Assembly (NCBI GenBank): GCA_030040515.1
Contig: JASHTO010000737.1
Location: 1 to 9,283 of the forward strand
Direction: 5' to 3'
Source of the DNA: Terriglobia bacterium
GTDB lineage: Bacteria; Acidobacteriota; Terriglobia; UBA7540
Length of the DNA: 9,283 nucleotides
The notes beneath the pieces were generated by a model, which saw nothing but the letters and a program-made list of their open reading frames with translations, made no database searches and was not told where the DNA came from. Below are positions 5,115-9,283 of this stretch, piece by piece. Numbering within the stretch: position 1 is the stretch's first letter; each line of letters opens with the position of its first letter. The position numbers and the translations under genes are program-made.

Positions 5115-5119
5115 TATGC

Positions 5120-5956
5120 ATGAAGGCCGCAGCGGTTCAAATGGATGTCAAAATTTTCGCCAAGGAGCACAATCTGGACCAGATCCTCAAGCGGATGGAG
5201 CAGGCGGCGAGCGCCGGGGCGAAGCTGGCGGTTTTTCCCGAATGTGCGCTGAGCGGCTACTGCTTCACCAGCGCCGAGGAAGCCGCGCCCGTGGTGGAGG
5301 AGGTTCCCGGCCCCAGCACGGAGAAAATTTTGGCGGCGGCGAAGAAATTGGATTGTACCGTGGTGGTGGGGATGCTCGAGCGGGCGGGCGACCGCATCTT
5401 CAACGCCGCGGCGGTGATCACTCCGCAGTCCATTTTGGGAACCTACCGCAAGCTGCACCTTCCCTGCCTGGGAATCGATTGGCACGCGGCGCCGGGCGAC
5501 AAGCCGTTTCCCGTGTTCGCGACTCCGCACGGGAAAATCGGCATCAGCATCTGCTACGATTGCAGCTTTCCGGAGAGCGGGCGCGTGCTGAAACTGAAGG
5601 GCGCGCAGATCCTGGCCATTCCCACCAACTGGCCGATGGGGTCGGATTCCTGGCAGCACACGCCTCCGGTGCGGGCGACCGAAAACCACCTGTACGTCAT
5701 TGCTTGCGACCGGGTGGGAGAAGAACGCGGCTTCCGCTTTGCCGGCCATTCGCAGATTGTGGATTTGGGTGGCGCCAAGCTAGCCGAAGCGGGCGAAACC
5801 GAGGAGACGATCCTCTACGCCGAAATCGATCCTGCCGCCGCGGACCGGAATCGCGTGGTCCGACAAGCGGGCAAGTGGGAATTTGACCGCATCGCCGCGC
5901 GCCGGCCGGAGATGTACGGGCCGCTCGCCGAACCGCTGGCCCGGAAGGCGCCCTAG
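5120..5956 (+). CDS. Carbon-nitrogen hydrolase (nitrilase superfamily)
   Basis: This 278-aa cytoplasmic hydrolase has the nitrilase-superfamily catalytic triad in order: E41 in FPECALSGY, K111 in YRKLHLP, and the nucleophile C145 in GISICYDCSFPE. The 'AIPTNWP' strand (about 166-172) and the ATENHLYVIACDRVG segment (about 186-200) are also typical, as is the length. The CYD context without nitrilase-type CWE points to an amidase, N-carbamoyl hydrolase or omega-amidase type enzyme cleaving a C-N amide bond, rather than a true nitrilase. The exact substrate cannot be read from the sequence. It has its own promoter and a strong ribosome binding site. An oxidoreductase gene starts 13 bp after its stop, so the two are probably co-transcribed. 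Confidence 0.92.
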   Translation: MKAAAVQMDVKIFAKEHNLDQILKRMEQAASAGAKLAVFPECALSGYCFTSAEEAAPVVEEVPGPSTEKILAAAKKLDCTVVVGMLERAGDRIFNAAAVITPQSILGTYRKLHLPCLGIDWHAAPGDKPFPVFATPHGKIGISICYDCSFPESGRVLKLKGAQILAIPTNWPMGSDSWQHTPPVRATENHLYVIACDRVGEERGFRFAGHSQIVDLGGAKLAEAGETEETILYAEIDPAAADRNRVVRQAGKWEFDRIAARRPEMYGPLAEPLARKAP

Positions 5957-5969
5957 TTCCAATCCCAGC

Positions 5970-7331
5970 ATGAAACGGACCCCACCGGCGCGGCGGCGCG
6001 CGCAAACCGCCGCCCAACGCGGAACTCGTCGCGTTCCCCTCGCCATCCTGGGCGGCGGCATGACCGGACTCGCCGCGGGCTGGGCTTCCGGCCTGCCGGT
6101 CTTTGAAGCGGAGGCCGCCCCGGGAGGAATCTGTTCGTCTTACTACCTGCGTCCGGGCAAACCGGGCCGCCTCAATCATCCACCCCGCGACGGGGAAGCT
6201 TACCGATTCGAAATCGGTGGCGGGCACTGGATCTTCGGCGGCGACACTGGGGTTCTTCGGCTGATGCAACGGCTCGCGCCGGCGAAGAAATACGAACGAA
6301 TTTCATCTGTCTTCTTCCACGAACAAAACCTTTATGTTCCCTATCCGCTTCAGAACCATCTGCGCTGCTTCGGCCGGGAATTTCGCAGCAAGGCACTGGT
6401 GGAAATCCTGACTTCTCCCAAAGCCAGTTTCAAAACCATGGCGGAATGGCTCACGCAGAGCTTTGGCCCAACGCTCACGACCGCGTTTTTTGGGCCGTTC
6501 CATGAGCTTTACACTGCGGGCCTGTGGAAGAGCATCGCGCCGCAAGATCCTTACAAGTCGCCCATCGATGCCGGCCTGGTGATTCGCGGCGCATCGGATT
6601 CAACTCCGCCGATGGGATACAACACCACGTTTCTATATCCACTCGCGGGCCTGAATGCGCTGGCGCAAGGTCTGGCGCGCGGCTGCGACGTGCATTATGG
6701 CAAGCGCGCGGCGCGCATCGACGCGAATAACCAGACGGTGGTCTTTCAGGATGGGAGTCAAGTGAAGTTCGAATCCCTGATTTCCACGCTTCCACTCAAC
6801 CGCATGATCGAAATGACTGAGCTTAAGCTCGAAGAACCGCCCGACCCGTACACGTCCGTGCTGGTTCTGAACATCGGCGGAGTGCGTGGCGAGCGTTGCC
6901 CGCCCGACCACTGGCTCTACGTGCCCTCGAGCCGCGCGGGATTCCACCGCGTGGGGTTTTACAGCAATGTGGACGCTAGCTTCCTGCCTCGCTCGGCGCG
7001 CGAGCCCGCGAATCGAGTGAGCATCTACGTGGAACGCGCCTATCCAGGCGGACAAAAGCCTTCCCCGGAGGAAATTCGGGATTATTCCGGTGCCACCTGG
7101 CGCGAGTTGCAGCAGTGGGGTTACCTGAAAGACCTGGAAGCGCTCGACCCCACCTGGATCGACGTCGCTTACACCTGGTCGTGGCCCGGATCAAAGTGGC
7201 GCGGCGCCGCATTGCGAGCGCTTGAATCGCGCGACATTCAGATGGTGGGAAGATACGCGCGCTGGACGTTTCAGGGAATCGCCGACTCGATTCGCGATGG
7301 GCTGTACGTGGGCGCGGCGAATCGCCCTTAG
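5970..7331 (+). CDS. FAD-dependent oxidoreductase, UGM/protoporphyrinogen-oxidase-like
   Basis: This is a 453-aa flavoprotein. The dinucleotide-binding fold opens with AILGGGMTGLAAG (about 25-37), and APGG at 50-53 follows. GGGHWIFG (83-90) and the C-terminal GRYARWTFQGIADSIRDG (427-444) are typical FAD-contacting motifs of amine oxidase-like proteins. VPYPLQNHL (123-131) and ELYTAGLWKSIAPQD (179-193) recall the 'PxPxQ' and 'YTxxxWG' motifs of UDP-galactopyranose mutase. A role in sugar or glycolipid metabolism is therefore more likely than haem synthesis; this is an inference. A frame upstream to 5883 is open but overlaps the nitrilase by 74 bp and its extra residues look unlike protein, so I choose the ATG at 5970. 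No Shine-Dalgarno is visible there, so translation probably depends on coupling to the nitrilase. Confidence 0.88.
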   Translation: MKRTPPARRRAQTAAQRGTRRVPLAILGGGMTGLAAGWASGLPVFEAEAAPGGICSSYYLRPGKPGRLNHPPRDGEAYRFEIGGGHWIFGGDTGVLRLMQRLAPAKKYERISSVFFHEQNLYVPYPLQNHLRCFGREFRSKALVEILTSPKASFKTMAEWLTQSFGPTLTTAFFGPFHELYTAGLWKSIAPQDPYKSPIDAGLVIRGASDSTPPMGYNTTFLYPLAGLNALAQGLARGCDVHYGKRAARIDANNQTVVFQDGSQVKFESLISTLPLNRMIEMTELKLEEPPDPYTSVLVLNIGGVRGERCPPDHWLYVPSSRAGFHRVGFYSNVDASFLPRSAREPANRVSIYVERAYPGGQKPSPEEIRDYSGATWRELQQWGYLKDLEALDPTWIDVAYTWSWPGSKWRGAALRALESRDIQMVGRYARWTFQGIADSIRDGLYVGAANRP

Positions 7332-7347
7332 CGCGACCGCCGGAGTA

Positions 7348-7489
7348 ACCCCTACCCCTTCTCCTCTCTTCCCTCTCCCCAGGGGAGAGGGGAGTTGGGG
7401 TCTTTTCGATACGATGAATGGGGGCGAATGGCTGATTTCCGGACCTGTCAAATCCAGACTGCCACCCCGGCAAGGCCGGAGGATCACGG
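7348..7489. repeat. CT/GA-rich palindromic repeat, copy B
   Basis: This is a shorter copy of the repeat at 3936-4104, in the same orientation. The palindrome CCCTCTCCCC-a-GGGGAGAGG has lost parts of both outer arms. The 84-nt tail (7404-7487) aligns without gaps to copy A. It begins 16 bp after the oxidoreductase stop and separates that gene from the glycosyltransferase-like gene. Its palindrome could reduce or stop read-through. Confidence 0.82.
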
Positions 7490-7537
7490 ATTAGCGTGGG
7501 CTTGCAGGTGCGCCTTCCTCACACTCTGCTGCTGATG

Positions 7538-7543
7538 TATATT
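7538..7543 (+). promoter_or_regulatory. Possible -10 for a leaderless transcript
   Basis: TATATT ends 6 bp before the ATG at 7550, so a transcript from it would start at or next to the start codon. The -35 region (TTCCTC, 17 bp upstream) is weak. No Shine-Dalgarno precedes 7550, which is consistent with a leaderless message but does not prove it. Confidence 0.25.
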
Positions 7544-7549
7544 CCCCCC

Positions 7550-8533
7550 ATGCGCAATCGCTTTTTCCTGTGGCTCTACAACTACCCGGCGCCGGTGGAA
7601 ATCCATTGGGGACACCTGCCGGGCGATTTGCCGCCCAACGATGTGCGCTATTACTTGGGAATTCTTCAGCACGTGGACGCACTGCTTCCGGACGGCGGCT
7701 TGACTTTTGTGCTCACCTGGCACCTCGACGCTTACCATGAGGTCATGAAGGACGCGATTGTGCTGCTGATTGGCGACGAGTATCAACAAGTGCCACGCTA
7801 CCAGCGCCGCGTGCGCGCGATCTTCAAGAACGGCGGGGTTCGCCGCGAGCCTTTCCGCAAGGCATTGCGCATGCCCTTGCCGCTGGCCTGGCGGGTCATG
7901 GTCCGTGACGCGCGCAGTTCGGTCATCCGAGCTCGGCGCTGGTGGCAGCGCGAATCGCCACGGCGGGCCGTGACGCCGATGTACGAAATTCCGGCGGGCT
8001 ATCACTCCCTCCTCGACGTCGAGCCGGCACCGATCGGGAAGCGGCCCCTGGACGTGTTCTTCGCGGGTACGCCGGCGAGTTCGGGGCGAATGGGATTCTG
8101 GCGCGCCTCGGCCATGACGCGGAAATTGATGACGCGCGCGCTGGGGGAAATCCCTGGCTCCAAAATCGAGTGCATGATGGTAAGCGTGAACAGCGGAAGA
8201 TTGAGCCCGGAGATTTACACGCAAAAGCTCTCGAGCGCCAAAATCGCTCTGGCCCCGCGCGGCAACATGGAAGAGACAAACCGGTTGATGGAGGGAGCCA
8301 AGCTGGGCTGCATTGTGGTGAGCGAGGCTCTTCCGGCGAGGTGGTACTTTCAGAGCTGCCCCGCCGTCATCCTCCGCAGGTGGTCGGAGTTGCCGGGAAT
8401 TTTGAAGAGCCTGCTCGGCGACCCGGGGAGAATGCAAGAGCTATCTTCCCAGGCGAGCCAGTGGTGGGATTCCACCGTTTCCGAGAAAGCCGTGGCAGAC
8501 TACATCGCCCGACAATTGAGCAGCACGCGGTGA
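7550..8533 (+). CDS. Exostosin (GT47)-like putative glycosyltransferase
   Basis: This is a 327-aa protein from the ATG at 7550. The C-terminal part contains SSAKIALAPRGNMEETNR (228-245), then LMEGAKLGCIVVSEALPARWYF (246-267). This follows the exostosin/GT47 pattern 'S.f.L.P.G....R..Ea...GcIPVi', which binds the nucleotide-sugar. An earlier strand, KRPLDVFFAGT (164-174), fits the start of the same Rossmann half. The N-terminal half is less conserved, with Trp/Tyr-rich segments (FLWLYNYP, EIHWGHLP) and a basic region (about 124-139). No signal peptide or transmembrane helix is clear. Other starts are GTG at 7496 (GGAGG 13 nt upstream, 345 aa) and ATG at 7535; I prefer 7550 but the start is uncertain. 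Neighbouring UGM-like and FkbM genes support a glycan-related role. Donor and acceptor are unknown. Confidence 0.72.
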   Translation: MRNRFFLWLYNYPAPVEIHWGHLPGDLPPNDVRYYLGILQHVDALLPDGGLTFVLTWHLDAYHEVMKDAIVLLIGDEYQQVPRYQRRVRAIFKNGGVRREPFRKALRMPLPLAWRVMVRDARSSVIRARRWWQRESPRRAVTPMYEIPAGYHSLLDVEPAPIGKRPLDVFFAGTPASSGRMGFWRASAMTRKLMTRALGEIPGSKIECMMVSVNSGRLSPEIYTQKLSSAKIALAPRGNMEETNRLMEGAKLGCIVVSEALPARWYFQSCPAVILRRWSELPGILKSLLGDPGRMQELSSQASQWWDSTVSEKAVADYIARQLSSTR

Positions 8534-8628
8534 ATCCGGCATCGGCGACCGCGGGCGATGACCACCGCTTTACCCGCCGCAGTATTCCCGTATTGCCATC
8601 GACCACTCGATCGTGGCTCATCGATCCG

Positions 8629-9283
8629 TCAATTGGATTTTGAAGCGCAGGCGTGAAGGTCGCCCGCACGCGAATGAACGCGTATTTCCGAGAAGCCCAT
8701 GGACCGCAAAAGCGCCAGCACGTCTTCCGGCACAACGCTCTTGGGCAAATACTGCGGGTGGATTTCACACCCCACCACCTGGCAGGAGGGCTGAGTCAAG
8801 GTGTGACTCAAACCACGCAGGACGGCATACTCTTGCCCTTCCACATCAATCTTAAGCGCGCGAGGCGATGGTAAACCGCGGCTTTCGATAAAACGGTCAC
8901 CCTGAACCACCTTGATGTGCTCCACGCGCAGCGGCGCGCCGCTGCCCTCACCGGCGTTGACGATGCGGGCTGCGCCAGCCACGTCACCCACCATCAGGGT
9001 GGCAGTTTCCTCCCGCTCGCCCAGTGCCACGGGAAACCGCTGCACGTTGCCGAGCCGATTCAGCTTCAAATTCTCGCGTAATCGTTCGTAAGGGTCGAGT
9101 TCCGGCTCAAAGGAAACGCCCTTTCCTTTCTCCCCGACCACCTGCGCAAGAAAGACCGTGTACAAACCCGTGGCGGCTCCGATATCGTAAAAGCAATCTC
9201 CGGGGTGCAATTTTCCCATCAAATACTCGAGCATCTCCCTTTCGCCGCCCAGGGAGTTCAAAACCTCAACTCCCGTGTTCGAA
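8629..9283 (-). CDS. FkbM family methyltransferase (5' end outside window)
   Basis: This SAM-dependent methyltransferase is read leftward. Motif I for SAM binding is CFYDIGAATGLYT, followed by the acidic VSFEPELD strand and the family-defining LKIDVEGQEYAVLRG segment. These lie about 25, 50 and 135 residues after a TTG codon at 9261. FkbM proteins O-methylate sugars or other small metabolites and are often found in polysaccharide or glycolipid loci. The reading frame stays open past 9261 to the window edge (upstream residues include NTGVEV). The true start therefore lies beyond 9283, and the TTG should not be taken as the start. The gene ends with TGA at 8629-8631 and converges on the glycosyltransferase-like gene with a 95-bp gap. 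That gap has partial dyads (CCAC-tcgatc-GTGG near 8604) but no clear terminator. Confidence 0.9.
   Translation of the reverse strand, partial: SNTGVEVLNSLGGEREMLEYLMGKLHPGDCFYDIGAATGLYTVFLAQVVGEKGKGVSFEPELDPYERLRENLKLNRLGNVQRFPVALGEREETATLMVGDVAGAARIVNAGEGSGAPLRVEHIKVVQGDRFIESRGLPSPRALKIDVEGQEYAVLRGLSHTLTQPSCQVVGCEIHPQYLPKSVVPEDVLALLRSMGFSEIRVHSRAGDLHACASKSN

Larger units (their letters stand above)
4577..5119. other. Divergent intergenic region before the nitrilase
   Basis: This 543-bp spacer has no protein-like reading frame on either strand. It contains the leader, dyad and promoter of the minus-strand gene (4577-4658) and a hairpin-prone A-rich then GC-rich stretch around 4670-4740 (CCCTCGAGGG palindrome near 4706). 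It also contains the structured segment 4763-5030 and the nitrilase promoter and ribosome binding site (5081-5114). Confidence 0.6.

Noticed and set aside
7484..8437. Long minus-strand frame opposite the glycosyltransferase-like gene
   Set aside because: It is Arg/His/Ala-rich with no motif. The + strand frame has a recognisable exostosin-like motif and natural protein composition.
1..9283. CRISPR array, IS transposase or defence island
   Set aside because: No regularly spaced direct repeats, transposase, cas, nuclease or restriction gene is seen. The repeats present are dispersed palindromes.

Overview
The window is GC-rich bacterial chromosomal DNA from an accessory-leaning region. It has short genes on both strands, wide intergenic spaces and several families of dispersed palindromic repeats. 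The repeat families, the G+C-rich codons and the gene set (PhoU-like protein plus Pit transporter, AhpD-like protein, GNL/AQ-repeat protein, FkbM methyltransferase) suggest an acidobacterial or similar soil-type genome. That assignment is an inference; no rRNA or other taxonomic marker is present.

Left part (1-2100): a small antitoxin-like gene on + (222-443), then on - an AhpD/carboxymuconolactone-decarboxylase-type protein (611-1141) and a Gln-rich protein with three internal repeats (1447-1944). Two inverted copies of a twin-hairpin repeat (about 50-167 and 1221-1340) bracket the first two genes. A different inverted-repeat element (448-578) lies between those genes.

Middle part (2100-5100): a DUF47/PhoU-like protein followed by a Pit-family phosphate transporter (2115-2726, 2863-3861, both +) form a phosphate-uptake module. 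A long CT-rich/GA-rich palindromic repeat (3936-4104) and a strong bidirectional hairpin terminator (4180-4220) separate it from a convergent small exported Cys/His-rich protein (4274-4576, -). The divergent spacer 4577-5119 contains a promoter with a dyad for that small gene. It also holds an unusually structured segment (4763-5030), closed by a 12-bp inverted repeat and filled with hairpins, which may be an unrecognised structured RNA. A promoter with an extended -10 precedes the nitrilase gene.

Right part (5100-9283): a nitrilase-superfamily amidohydrolase (5120-5956, +) is followed after 13 bp by an FAD-dependent oxidoreductase resembling UDP-galactopyranose mutase/protoporphyrinogen oxidase proteins (5970-7331, +). 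A second copy of the CT/GA palindrome repeat follows (7348-7489). Next come an exostosin (GT47)-like putative glycosyltransferase (7550-8533, +) and a convergent FkbM-type methyltransferase that runs off the right edge (8629-9283, -). The UGM-like, GT47-like and FkbM genes together suggest a glycan or glycolipid modification locus. No complete known defence system, CRISPR array, IS transposase, tRNA or rRNA was found.
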